64,000 nt of DNA. Source: Argentina anserina. Taxonomy: Eukaryota > Streptophyta > Magnoliopsida > Rosales > Rosaceae. The notes under the pieces were generated by a model, which saw only the letters and a list, made by a program, of their open reading frames with translations, was not told the DNA's origin and searched no databases. Positions within the stretch are counted from its first letter, which is position 1. Every line of letters starts with the position of its first letter. Below are positions 12,001 to 22,800 of the stretch, piece after piece. A program made the position numbers and the translations under genes. The DNA is taken from positions 11,284,001 through 11,348,000 of the forward strand of contig NC_065877.1 in the NCBI RefSeq assembly GCF_933775445.1. Reading direction: 5' to 3'.

Positions 12001-13668
12001 TCCCTTTTTGGAATGGCAACACTAGAGTTATATGGAGTTAAAGGTGTCTTTCCAACTAGGTTTAATTCAGCATTAATGATAAGTAGGAATGTTTAGAATC
12101 TAGAGTAAATTTTTAAACCACCTTTTTATAGATAAGTATTACATTCTGGAAGGATATAAGCCATGAATATTATAATTTACATCAAACTACCGACGGAAAT
12201 CAGATAAAGCTTGAGAATTGAGTTGGGGGGGGGGGGGAATAAAACTGGGAGACAGACTGACCCTGAAACTAATGTGAACACTAGTGAAAGAGAAACCTAA
12301 TATCATTGGGAAAAAAAACTGCTGAAAGCAACGAACCACTAAACTCAGTGCTCGATTATTACCAACTTCCATCTCTCTTCTTCAATTCCTTGATTTGGAT
12401 CGCCATCTCCAAATACAAATGAGAAGATCTAGAAGACAATAATCAAAGGGTCAACACAGTGAACTGAAACTTCAAAAGGACCCAAAAATTAAATAAAACT
12501 CGTCACATACAGATTCAATGAATTTCAGCTTGCTATCCTCGGATTGCACTCGCCGCCTCCGATAGTAATATGGATCCCAGAACCTTAGAGAAAAAATAAA
12601 AATTAGTACAAATCTCTGAAAAACAAATTAATGATCTATATTTATACCCTCCAAAGTACTAGGAAAAGCTTACTTTAAGAAACAAGTATAACAGAAATTT
12701 ACCAAAAGAGGTCAACAGGACTCATGTAAAAAGTGAACCCCGAGTCATATGATCTCCCACGTCGTCCACGGTTGTCATCCTCACTGTAACCACCAAATCA
12801 TTACAATCAACCAACCTGTCAGTACCCACAAAACAGCTCAACAATAAAAACACCAGCCATATCCTAAAAAAGAAAAAACTCACCTCCTACTAGACGAGAG
12901 AGCAACAATAATCGCAGTATAAACAAGAACAATAGAGGCAATGAGGGCAGTTCCAAACGACACCCTCGCTACATACTCTGTCCCGGCCTACCAAAAAACC
13001 ATCACCTCAGTGCGAATTCCCAAAAAAACACAAACCACAACAAATACATAACCAACTTCCACAAAACTACCTTTGCCTTGTCCAAAACAGGCTCAATTCT
13101 CATACGAAACGACTTTCCAAGAAGCTTGGCCCTATAATCCTTGGGGAAAACATAAAGCACATCGCCTTCATCCGAAACCTGTTGAGACCATCTTAAACAA
13201 TCCAGTTTCAACTCACTGAACAACCCTACACATTCCTAGGAATCATGTACAAAACAAGTCTATAAATAAAGATCAAATTTTTCGGAGCATAACTACCTCC
13301 AAGAAGCCCTCAGTGTCAGCAGCGAGAGCCTGCAAGGCGTTCTGAGCCTGGTTAAGCTTCAGCCCAGCTCGGCTGGACACGTCACCGACCGTGACTCTCC
13401 CGCCGCAGGCGTCGACGGCGTCCATGGTGCGCTTCCGGACATCGGAGGGGAGCTTGTCGCTCTCGACGGCGGCGCCGGGTTTGATTCCGGTGAGGGCGTC
13501 GAGGCCGGCTCTGGCGAGCGTCAGGGAAGGACGGGAGTGGCGGAGGCGGGTGGAGAAGGGAGGGAGAGGAGGAGAAGTGGAGGGGCGGATGGGGAAGAGG
13601 GAGGGTTTGGAGATGAGACGAGGGTGAGGTTTTGGAGGGAGAGTGAAGCAGGTGGCTATGGAGGCCAT
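3062..13668 (-). CDS. At5g03900-like chloroplast membrane protein, copy 1 (intact)
   Basis: Thirteen exons on the minus strand join in one frame of 511 residues: 13297-13668, 13071-13178, 12884-12987, 12703-12783, 12511-12583, 12363-12428, 11496-11579, 10853-10918, 10359-10501, 10192-10278, 10030-10093, 4055-4198 and 3062-3205. All introns read GT...AG and the phases agree. The protein resembles the plant family of Arabidopsis At5g03900 (about 520 residues), annotated in databases as chloroplastic and 'iron-sulfur cluster biosynthesis family', although its biochemical role is not settled. The first 55 or so residues are Ser/Pro/Arg-rich, like a transit peptide. Residues about 75-150 look like a small winged-helix fold ending in the motif SDEGDVLYVFPKDY. 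Hydrophobic segments in exons 3, 10, 11 and 12 suggest an integral envelope or thylakoid protein. Intron 11 (4199-10029) hosts a copia element in the same orientation. Three damaged or shortened copies lie upstream, so this is probably the working member. Confidence 0.88.
4695..4699. repeat. Target-site duplication, left copy
   Basis: AAACA directly flanks the left LTR and is repeated at 9880-9884. Five bases is the usual copia duplication length. Confidence 0.92.
4700..5159 (-). repeat. 3' LTR of the intronic copia element
   Basis: It is 460 bp, begins TG and ends CA, and differs from the partner LTR at 9420-9879 by four substitutions. It contains a TATA-like stretch (TATAAATA on the minus strand, near 4965-4973). 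Because the element is on the minus strand, this left-hand copy is the downstream LTR and would supply the polyadenylation signals. Confidence 0.95.
5161..5170 (-). other. Polypurine tract of the copia element
   Basis: On the minus strand this reads AAGGTGGAGA, one base before the 3' LTR, where the plus-strand primer of an LTR retrotransposon is expected. Confidence 0.75.
5317..9390 (-). pseudogene. copia gag-pol polyprotein with two in-frame stops
   Basis: One continuous frame of 1,358 codons runs from the ATG at 9390 to the stop at 5317, broken only by TGA at 9184-9186 and TAA at 7228-7230. There is no frameshift. In order it shows a UBN2-type gag, a CCHC zinc knuckle (CFVCGSPDHWKRNC), an aspartic protease core (LDTACTFHM; DTA is also used in Tnt1-type elements), an integrase with an HHCC finger and the acidic triad (HTDVWGP, RSDNGGEY, QQNGVAER), a reverse transcriptase with YVDDM, and an RNase H ending with the usual KHIDVRYH region. 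The first stop lies inside gag; the second separates the integrase C-terminus from the reverse transcriptase. All other catalytic motifs look intact, so inactivation is recent. Confidence 0.93.
9405..9417 (-). other. Primer-binding site of the copia element
   Basis: On the minus strand this reads TGGTATCAAGAGC, two bases inside the 5' LTR. It matches the 3' end of plant initiator tRNA-Met (TGGTATCAGAGC) except for one extra A. Confidence 0.8.
9420..9879 (-). repeat. 5' LTR of the intronic copia element
   Basis: This is the partner of 4700-5159, also 460 bp with the same TGTTG...CAACA ends. It lies upstream of gag on the minus strand and carries the same TATA-like motif, so it would be the promoter LTR. 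Four substitutions separate the two LTRs. Confidence 0.95.
9880..9884. repeat. Target-site duplication, right copy
   Basis: AAACA directly flanks the right LTR and is identical to 4695-4699. Confidence 0.92.
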
Positions 13669-14896
13669 GGATATGGAGGAGGAGAGTTGAGGTTTTGGGA
13701 AGCTTGAAATTTAAAGGATAGTATTTCTGGCCATGAGAGAAACACAGCGCTAGCCTGAGTGGCTTGGAATTGGAGCCTTGGCTTTTTGGCTGTGGGGATC
13801 ATGGTACGCAATTTACGGTCTTGCCCTCTCAACAAATATTTAAATTATTGGATTTTTCCTTTTCATAATTTCTTTTTCCTACTTTGTGCTTTTGCTGCTT
13901 CGTCACTCTATGTCAGTAGTTTGGGTATTGATCAATTTCTGAGCTAAGTTTAGATTATGAGACTGAAAAATTGAAACTAAGTTGATTCACTTTTTTGTTG
14001 TTGATATGATCAATATCGATATTCTAAAAGACTTTCTAGACACATAGACTAATCCGCACCAAAGAGTCATGTCAAAACGCTTCTTCTCTCGAACCACAAA
14101 GAATAAATCAAGATTTAAACTCTAATTAGTGCATGTGTAAACCGAACTTGGGTATGAGGGTTTTTACACTAAGACTATTACCAACTCAACCACACCTGAA
14201 AACTCGTCTCGTTGTTTAACACAGATCCAAACTATATTAACTCTTTTTTCTTCTATGTTAACCTTGGTTGGATTAGAATCATTGAAACTTTACAGGCACT
14301 ACCATCTGATGACCTTACATTCTTCAATTAGCTTCAAGAAATTGTAAAACTTTGCACTGGACTCTCATGTACGTAAGATTGATTCCCGTTGTCATTTTGG
14401 ATTCAAAGTTTCCAATTATGAAACATGATATGGTCATGATCGAACTTACAACACCGGTTTATCAAATTGTACAACTATAAATTTACATCCGAATCGAGAA
14501 ATCTCATCAAGTACACCATAATGAGTTATGGTAATCATTTGGTTCTGGCTGATTTTAAATATATTTAAGGCTACAAGGTATTTCAATTTATTTCAATACA
14601 TCGACTTCAAACTATCCAGGTTAATGAGCCCTTAGTCTTTAACTGTAGGGACTCCATGTATTAGTTAAGCACACAAATCACTGGACTTCTCGGAAGTTGA
14701 GAGACATTTTGGTCAATTGTAACCTGCACTAATTTGGCAGTTCAGCACCATAAAACAGATAAACATGAACCGTCTGTGATGATTAAAACTCTCTACAAAT
14801 AGAGATGGCTTGCCTACCTAAAATTTAAATTGTAAACTACAAATAATGTATCATTTCTCAGCTACACCCCCACAAAATAAGTAGGTTTTCTAACAA
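13669..14896. other. Upstream region of copy 1, no gene
   Basis: This holds the promoter and 5' leader of the minus-strand gene starting at 13668, followed by AT-rich DNA without a supported reading frame. I see no recognisable repeat ends before 14897. Confidence 0.5.
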
Positions 14897-15733
14897 GGGT
14901 AAATTCCTCATATGGTACCTGATGTTTGGCTATTTGGACAATTTAGTACCTGATGTATGAAAACGGACAATTTGGTACCTAAAGTTCTCAAATTTAGGCC
15001 ATTTTAGTACTTATGTCAATTTTGACCATATTTTCAGGGTTATTTCCGTCATCTTATCTCTACTTTACTTCATTTTTTCATAATACCTCCAAATTATCAC
15101 TAAAAATTTGATAACTCATTCACTTAGTATCTGTGATGATTTACGCAAGGTTCAAATGTTATCGGAGATATTTTATGTTATCAGAGAAATATCGCAGAAT
15201 ATATCGGAGAAAAAATAAGATATTTACCCCTAAGATATATCGTTTTTTTAATGAAGATATCGGAGAATATATCGGAAATATCGGGGAGATTTTGTACCTT
15301 GGATTTACGTATATAAGTTTTCACAATGTAGCTATCAATCTAATTTAATTTTAATTATAAGTAATTAAAAAAATATTAATAAAAAATTACAATTGCATAA
15401 AGGCAATTTATTTCCTTTGCATAAAATAATTAGGATACAATAAGTATATTAAGAAAAAAATGTATTTTCGATATATGCGAAGTAGATGTTAAATTGAGTA
15501 GATATATCAATCTAATTATCTCCAAAGAGAGGCAATTATAGGAAGAAATGAAGAAAAATGTGAATTTAATGAGTTTAGGGCTAGAAAATAACCCTAAAAA
15601 TATGATCAAAATTGATAGAGATACCAAAATGACTTACAAATGAGAACTTCAGGTACCAAATTGTCTATTTTCATATATCAGGTACTAAATTGTCCAAGTA
15701 GCCATACTTTAGGTACCATAGGAGGAATTAACC
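14897..15733. mobile_element. Non-autonomous DNA transposon with ~115-bp inverted repeats
   Basis: The first and last ~115 bases are inverted copies: both ends read inward as GG(G)TAAATTCCTC / GGTTAATTCCTCC, then share ATGGTACCT, GGACAATTTAGTACCTGAT and GACAATTTGGTACCT. The flanks carry an imperfect 9-bp duplication (TTCTAACAA at 14888-14896, TTTTAACAA at 15735-15743). Length is 837 bp with no coding capacity. Long inverted repeats with a ~9-bp duplication suggest a Mutator-like (MULE) derivative. The interior repeats ATATCGGAGA-like units near 15160-15290. Confidence 0.78.
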
Positions 15734-15926
15734 ATTTTAACAAATGCAAGTACGTAGCAACCACCAAGGAGAAATTTTTAGAGAAATAACCATATTTTGA
15801 TCATTAAATTGATTTTTAACCATCTTTTTTGTTGCTTGTTGAAAACTAACCAAAATAAGATCGAGTGAATAAGACCATTATACCCTTGTACCGTTTCATC
15901 TCTCCCTGACTTCTATTCCTTCTAAC

Positions 15927-16542
15927 CTAAGTAGCACGGACACGTGCTCATGGCACCGTATTGTGTGTCCGACACGGACACGGACACGCTCGGACATGCG
16001 AACTGACTTTGGACACGGCCCGGACACGCGAGTATCCGAATCGGACACGCGAGTATTCGAATCGGACACGCGGACACGCACCAACTCATAATAAAAGTGA
16101 AAGTGCTTATGGTGAGAATCGAACCTTGGTCATCCAAAGCACTCAACAACTCATCAACCATTCCAACAGATTCAGTTTTTGTTATATTTATGCACACTTT
16201 AATATATATAAGGAGAGAAACTCGTGATAAAAATAAAAATGCTTGTGGTGGGATTCGAACCTTGGTTATCCAAGGTACTTATTCGAATCCAGTCCTTAGT
16301 CATTCTAAAAAATTATGTTTTCATCATTTTAATGCACACTTTGACATATATATACATCTAAAATTCTAAATACTTTCAAATTTATAAAATATTTTTTTAA
16401 TAAATATATATATATATATTAAAAATAATATTCAATTAATGTGTCCACCACGTGTCCGTGTCCAAAAAAATTTCTATATGCCGTGTCTACGTATCGAATC
16501 GTGTCCAATATGAACGCTCGTATCCGTGTCCGTGTTACTTAG
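15927..16542. mobile_element. 616-bp TIR element, 8-bp duplication (nested)
   Basis: The ends read CTAAGTAGCACGGACACG and, inverted, CTAAGTAACACGGACACG, a near-perfect 18-bp terminal repeat. The flanks carry the identical 8-bp duplication CTTCTAAC (15919-15926 and 16543-16550). The 8-bp size is typical of hAT insertions, though these termini are not the classic CAGGG type. The ends are rich in the word GGACACG in both directions, which could be subterminal transposase-binding sites. Inside are two diverged tandem units of about 130 bp (16095-16220 and 16228-16350), each containing a GATTCGAACC-like stretch. Confidence 0.85.
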
Positions 16543-17023
16543 CTTCTAACTTTTGCTTCTATGCATAAGCAAGCGAATAGACCTTTCTATGAGTCTACCA
16601 CTGTTTCTGTCAAAAATAGAAATACCATCTTGACGGTATATGTATATAGTAATCTTTACTGCTTTCTAATTTAGAATTGAGTTATAATTGAGAATTAGAT
16701 ACAAGAAATTCTCTGCAAGTTTTTTGTAAAAATAAATTAGAGTTTTATTTAGGGTTCTTCAAGAGTATTCCGATTGATAGTATGCATCATGTTTGATTTT
16801 AGCATCAATGTTTGATCCATTGTTAAATGGATGTGGGGAGACTAGCTAGTTGTTTTGTACAAGAACCTTTTATGAGGAGCAAGTTGACATCCAGACTGCG
16901 AGGTTTTGGGACAAATTATGGAGTCTCGCATTTTCTTGTATCCATCTTATTCTCTTTGCAAACGAGAGGGTGTTTCTTTGATGTATCATGAAGTCATTAT
17001 CTTTTAATGATGGTGACCGAGAC

Positions 17024-17668
17024 TAGGGGGTGTAAATGAGCTGAATCGAGCCGAATACTAGGTTATTCAGCTCAAGTCGGGCTAAAATTTGATTTTTGTG
17101 CTTCATGTTCAAGCTCAGCTCGGCTTGAAAAGGCTTGAGCTGGGTTCGGACCGGCTCATTTTATTAGATGAGGTTGAACTCGAATTAAGCCGCCTTAAAT
17201 CATATGAAATTAAAATTTTAAAATTTAGAAATTAAAAGGAAATTTTAAAATCTAATGTCATAGCATCACACAAAATCTATTTTATTTGTAATAAACTACA
17301 AATAACAAATCAAACTCGTTATTGATCTGAAAGTCTTTAACTAATTACTCTATAAAGAAGTTTTTCAGCTCTTTTGAACTGATATTATATTTTTAATATT
17401 ATTTCTTATATTAAAATTATACTTTATATATACTATAAAGTTAATAAGTCAAGCTTAATTAATAAATGAGCCGAGTTCTTAATAAGTCCGAACTAACTAA
17501 CGAGCTAAACGAGTCGAACGAGCCAAATACTTATTGTTCAAGTTCAGCTTATTTTTAAGGTTGAGCTTAATATCGAGCTCAAACTCGGCTCATTTAACTT
17601 TACGAGCTCGAGCTAAACGAGCTGAAAATGAACTGAACACGAGCGGCTCGAACCTACTTACAGACCTA
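17024..17668. mobile_element. 645-bp hAT-like non-autonomous element (nested)
   Basis: The left end reads TAGGGGGTGTAAATGAGC and the right end, inverted, TAGGTCTGTAAGTAGG. Both ends are followed by many GAGCTCGAGC/GAGCCGAGC words in alternating orientation. The flanks carry an 8-bp duplication with one mismatch, ACCGAGAC (17016-17023) and ACTGAGAC (17669-17676). This agrees with short hAT-derived elements common in plant genomes. There is no coding sequence. Confidence 0.78.
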
Positions 17669-18307
17669 ACTGAGACGCAATAATACGGCTAGGTTGCAGA
17701 CCAAGACTCAATTGTATAGCTAGTCATTCATACTATATAATTTGCTAACCAAAACCCAAATAACCCTAGAAACGTGGTGGTAAGCCTGTGTTTGACTTTG
17801 ATTCGATTTAGATGGTGAAGTTAATTAATAGCCGAGACCAATAGAGAGATGATATAATTTGGCTCTTAGTTTGGGTAGTGTTTGACTATGCTAAATATAT
17901 CTTTATTTTTTTAGATTTAAATAAGACTTTTTACTTTACTTTGATTTTTCTAAGGTTATAATTATTTATAAGGGTATTGTAGTCTCGTTCACTCTTAATT
18001 TGGTTAGTGTTCAACAAGTATAAAAAAAAAAGGCTATAAATCAATTTGGTGATCAAAATATGGTTATTTCTCTAAATTTCTCACCACCAAGGCACCAAGG
18101 GTGCATTAACAGTTTCCAAAATGAGACTTCCAGTGTAAAGGTTTCTCAGCTAGAGTTGTTAAACACTAAACAAAACATGTGAAATAGTTCGCTATCAGTA
18201 GAACCAAAATCATACTAGAAATATTTTCACACTTAGGCCATAAATTCTCAAGTTATAAAATCTTGAACCAAGTAGGCATTTTGCTTTAGACAATTTTAGG
18301 ATGAAAA

Positions 18308-18893
18308 TTAACATAGTGCCTTATACAAGAGATGTGTGATCTTAACTACAGTAGTAGCCTTTTCTCTATCTGACTTGTCTCTTTGAAACGTCCTATCCAA
18401 TTCTTGCTCAACCAAATCCTTGGGGAAAACATAGAGCACATCGCCTTCGTCGGAAACCTGTTTAAACCATAAGCATTCTACCATTTTCAGTAACACACAA
18501 GTAAAATCATCGAAAGAAGAGCTACTCCGATCCATTTTTCATCCAATTTCTTCAGCGAAACATAAGCTACTAACAAATCTCATGACTTTTAGTAACACAA
18601 TCTTCAAAATAATCTAGTAGAAGGGCTACATTTTCACAATTTCTTCAGAATTACATAAATCACTAAAAAAATCTCATGAAGTTTCTAGAAATAGTTACCT
18701 CCAAGAAGCCGTGAGCGTCGGAAGCGAGAGCTTGCAAGGCTTTCTCAGCCTCAGTGAGCTGAAGCCCAGCTCTACCGGCGACGTCACCAACAGTCACTCT
18801 TCTTCCGGACCCGTCGACAGCCTCCATTGCTCGCTTTCTGACATCGGTATTTGAAATGGAGATGATGGTGATAAGGATAGCCATGGAGGCCAT
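18308..18893 (-). CDS. Two-exon mini-gene derived from the At5g03900-like family
   Basis: Two exons, 18699-18893 and 18308-18457, join in phase through a GT...AG intron to give an uninterrupted frame of 114 residues. Exon 1 (65 residues) keeps the winged-helix-like segment (VRKRAMEAVDGSGRRVTVGD onward) but lacks the transit-peptide region of copy 1. Exon 2 begins like the second exon of the parent (VSDEGDVLYVFPKD) and then jumps directly to sequence of the parent's last exon (LVEQELD), removing all membrane segments. The join occurs at CAAGGATT, a word present in both parental exons, which fits a microhomology deletion. The frame then runs into new 3' sequence ending KITHLLYKALC. An in-frame ATG upstream would lengthen it slightly. 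Whether it is transcribed is unknown; it could be a soluble single-domain derivative or simply a pseudogene that kept its frame. Confidence 0.6.
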
Positions 18894-19824
18894 ACTGGCT
18901 TGCTGAGCAAGTCTCAGAGCCTCTCTCTCTCTCTCTCTCACTCACTAGTTGGGAGTCAAAAGTAAACAATCGAGATTAAACTGGTAACAATTGGTCTGCC
19001 TGGGGAGGACTTGTACGGTGTATAAATCTAGCATTTTATCTATTTTTAACTCAGGTTTGTTAACAAAATTATACAATTGCCCTCACGTCTTTTTTCTTTT
19101 TTACAATACTATTAAGGGTCAGTAAAAATGTAGCATCTTTTTTATGATATTGTCGGTGAAATTTTAACAATATATTGAGCAATGTGTGAAACCTTATGAC
19201 GAGAGAAAATGGATGGAACTTTACCATTGTTTTTTATTGAATACTCAGCATTACAACACGAATTTGTAAGTCTCTATCAATAAGTCCAATCTTTTTTCAA
19301 TTAAATAAAATTACAATTTAAAACCACGAACACAATCAGTAGACATAGTTAAACACAAGAACATTGTTTGCAGCATGAGGCATAGTTTTCAACCAATTGC
19401 CTATGCCAACTTGGGGCACAGATCAATGTGTCCAGTTGATCAAGAAGAAGTTTGTTCTGTAATATAAAAACAATGAAATTTGTAGGGTTCTTAGGATTGG
19501 TAACGATTGAAAGAATGATAAAATTCAACCTTATAAAAAAATGGCATGCATATATTGTCTCAAGCTTCTAGTTCTCCTATATCGAAATTCACCAAAATTC
19601 TAGAATCAAGCACTTAATTCCGAGGATAGTGTTAATGGAGAATAGTGTAAAGTCTCCCAGTCAGAGTTGTTGATCACTAATGTCCCCTTAAATGTCTTTG
19701 AGCCTGAACCGAGTACACATTTTGGCGTTAGACAATTTTACAATGAAAACAGGGTGCATTAGAATAGTCATAGAGAAATAAGATCTTACCAGAAGAACAT
19801 ACTAAGTATGTCTGCTTTTTTCAT
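18894..19824. other. Spacer between the mini-gene and copy 2
   Basis: A (TC)n-like run lies at 18919-18940 in the mini-gene leader. Parts of 19620-19770 resemble 18120-18300 (for example the shared TTAGACAATTTTA word), showing that the duplication included 3' flanking DNA. No gene is seen. Confidence 0.55.
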
Positions 19825-22800
19825 TCACTTGTCTATTTTTCGAGACCTCCAATCCAACTCTTGCTCAACCAAATCCTTGCTAGAGGTATAAACAATTTTG
19901 TCCTGCCCTATGACAGTTCTTTGAGTCATTTCCCGAGCACTGCGGAGCTGAATAGAATCAAGCATGTAAAAGAAAGTAATGTTTGTTCAACAGTGTAGAA
20001 ACAAGTCGATCAATAAGCTTGGCTCACCAGTTGTGTCTATAATGAGGCCAGTAAAATGGTAGACGAAGGCACAATGACTTGAATGGGTGTTGTTCGAGTT
20101 TGGAAAGACAACTTTATGGGAGCAGTATCTATTGACTACTAACCACATGAACCTATGTTTCCTGCAGTTACTGATACCGTATATCAGCGTTGTGGGAGCA
20201 GTCAGAACAAATTATATAGAAGTAAATATGTTTTGCATGATGTGGCAGACATTCTAAATCATGCTCAGACAAGTAGAAAGCTGCCTTATTTGAGAAAGCT
20301 AGTTTTAATCAAGGAAGCAGGGCTTCTTTGCCTCAGCATGCATTATAGATAGAGAAAGGGCAATGTTCAAAGCGCTACCTTTTGTCTTACTGAGGGATTA
20401 AGCGATTCAATGTCTCGGGCAAACTGCAGCCTGGCTTGATTTTTTTTTTTTTAGGCCAGCGTTTGTCTTAAGCAAGACAAACCAATGCAACAGAGGAATC
20501 AGAAAGAAGAAACCAGCATAAATCTGCAAGATAGTTTCTCGAGGAGATATCAAACTCATTAGATTCTGCTGAGTTGATAATGCACTTGTAATCATTCAGT
20601 GAAGTTCAGTCTTTTCAACTACTAAGAGATCAGTTGAGCAGCCATAAACTAAAACTCTCATCTGTTAACTAAACAGATCATGCATCTTAGGACCAAGTTC
20701 ACAAATCTTTAGCAACTGAACATTAATTGTTCATAAGAAAATCCAGATCCAATATCTACAGAAGTAAAATGCAAAAATATGTAGAATTGAGTAAATTATA
20801 CAGAAATACTGAAATACAAGTAGGATATTTGTAGCCAAATAATTGAAATTAATTTATACCTGAAGTACAGGAAATATGCTTGTAATAAACTTGATAAAAG
20901 CATCTTGTGCAACTACAGGATCCCTTGGGATGAGAATGGAGTAGTGAGATCAGAGATACATAAGGCAAACACAAGTAAGCAATGACAAAGTTCAAACCAA
21001 ACATACTTTAACAGGTCTCGAAGAATGATAACCCCACATAAATTGAGTGCACCGACTCCCACGACCATTGCTCTCTTAGAAATGCTAGTTTTACTGAAAA
21101 GACAAACTTAAATGCTAAGTTCCATTGCAGATGAAACTCACAGCGCAATTAGAAAAGGAAAATAGAATTAGGACAGGACAGGACCTGAATTTCCATTTCT
21201 CCCTCAAAAATTTCCCAGATTTTCTGACAGACGGTGTCACTGTTCTTGTTTTAGCTGTGTGTTGTAGAGATGGAAATTGGTACAGAATGTTTCCCTGCAT
21301 AATATGCATTTTTTTATTTTAAAATATCTCACAAGGATATATTTCCTTACTAGGCCATCAAAAAGCTAAGGGTTGTAGGTAGCAAAGTAGTTATTAAGCT
21401 GAGAAGTTAATAACATCGATGCCGTGCAACAAATACTACTATCTCATAATTTGCAGATTTCACCATTCAAAGGAGATAGACTTTCTTATATATCTTTCAT
21501 TTGATTAAATTATGGAGATATCAGAAACATCTACTTTGGCACCAGACCGATTTAAATCATAAGTTAAACATACCTCTTCATCTATTAAAGGCTGACCCTC
21601 AAACCGTGAAAGGACAGGTAAGATGTAAGCGTCATGAGCCTGAATTTATGGAGTAAAAAAGATATTAAGTTTCAGAATAAAGAATAATTAGAACAACAAA
21701 AGAACAAAAAGGAGTGTTTCAAAAAAAAACATGAAGTGTTTCAACTTTCATCTGATTTTTTTTTTCGTTTTGAAAACAAACACATTACATGAAGGAAAAG
21801 TAATATATACAGGAGCTGTGGACTATATATTTACAAAAAAGATTTGGACAACACTGATCTGAGTACCATGTATGGGATTGATTTTAGTTACTTTACATGA
21901 GACTTACGCAGATGTAAAAGATTCCACACCAGAAGCTACAACATCTTATATGTACATGTTTTAAGATATTTGCCTATGCTATAGTATTACCAGATACAAT
22001 GCTTAATTACTAAATCTTATAGACTAAATTTTAGGAACTATAATTGAGACAGCAATCACCGGAGCGTAAGCTGCATAAATCTTTCACATAAAAGATTTAA
22101 GTTTAGAGGGTATGTACACAGACCGGTGTTTCCCCTGAAGTTTCTATATCAAGATAGGAAGCAAGCTCTTCAGCTGCAACACCACCACCATTAGAGGATA
22201 TGTAGTGCCCAATCTGCAGGTGAAAAACAATATATAAGTGATTCTGTTATTGCATAATATTAAGATTTATCATTATAATAATTAACAATCGAAAATAACA
22301 GGTCCAAGATGACATTGTTTATTGAATCATAAAGATAAAGAAAAGTTCGGCGTACAAAACTTCCCCAACAAAAAGATTCAACCTTGCCATACATGCACAG
22401 TGTACTGAATACTGATGTTATGACTAGATATAACAAAAGTACAAAACTTCTGTCATATTCATCCTTTTTTATCCTCTTCAACAAATTAGAAAATAATGAA
22501 ATGTACTTCTGCAAGTATTATTAAGCGTCAATTGACGATATAATGTAAAAGATATTAGACACCTACTCTTCCCATTTAAGTATCTTTTAACATATATGAA
22601 TGAATTTCAATCATTCTAAAGATCTCTGCATGAATAATTTTGAGTCTAGTTCACAAATGCAGATTTTAAGATGGTAAGCGCATATACATTGACAGGAGGC
22701 AGAAATCGAGAGTTACTAATAAATTACAAGTGTACTGTACGTTGTCTAAGGAGAAAATAAATCCTCTAATTTTAATAAAAGTTATATAACTACAACCAAT

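Larger units (their letters stand above)
15769..18082. mobile_element. 2.3-kb MULE-like element with nested insertions
   Basis: The ends are inverted copies over about 135 bp, beginning GAGAAATTT and sharing AGAGAAATAACCATATTTTG at 15780-15800 and, inverted, 18055-18075. The flanks carry the perfect 9-bp duplication ACCACCAAG (15760-15768 and 18083-18091), the size typical of Mutator-like elements. The interior contains two other insertions (15927-16542 and 17024-17668) with their own duplications, so the original element was about 1.05 kb. I see no transposase coding sequence. Confidence 0.85.

Noticed and set aside
16240..16265. Possible tRNA gene or SINE (GATTCGAACC on the plus strand)
   Set aside because: Only a B-box-like word is present; there is no A-box, cloverleaf or poly(A)/T tail. 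The word is common by chance in plant repeats.
16097..16369. Tandem frames containing GIRTLVIQGTYSNPV-like words
   Set aside because: They come from the tandem non-coding units inside a transposon; no domain.
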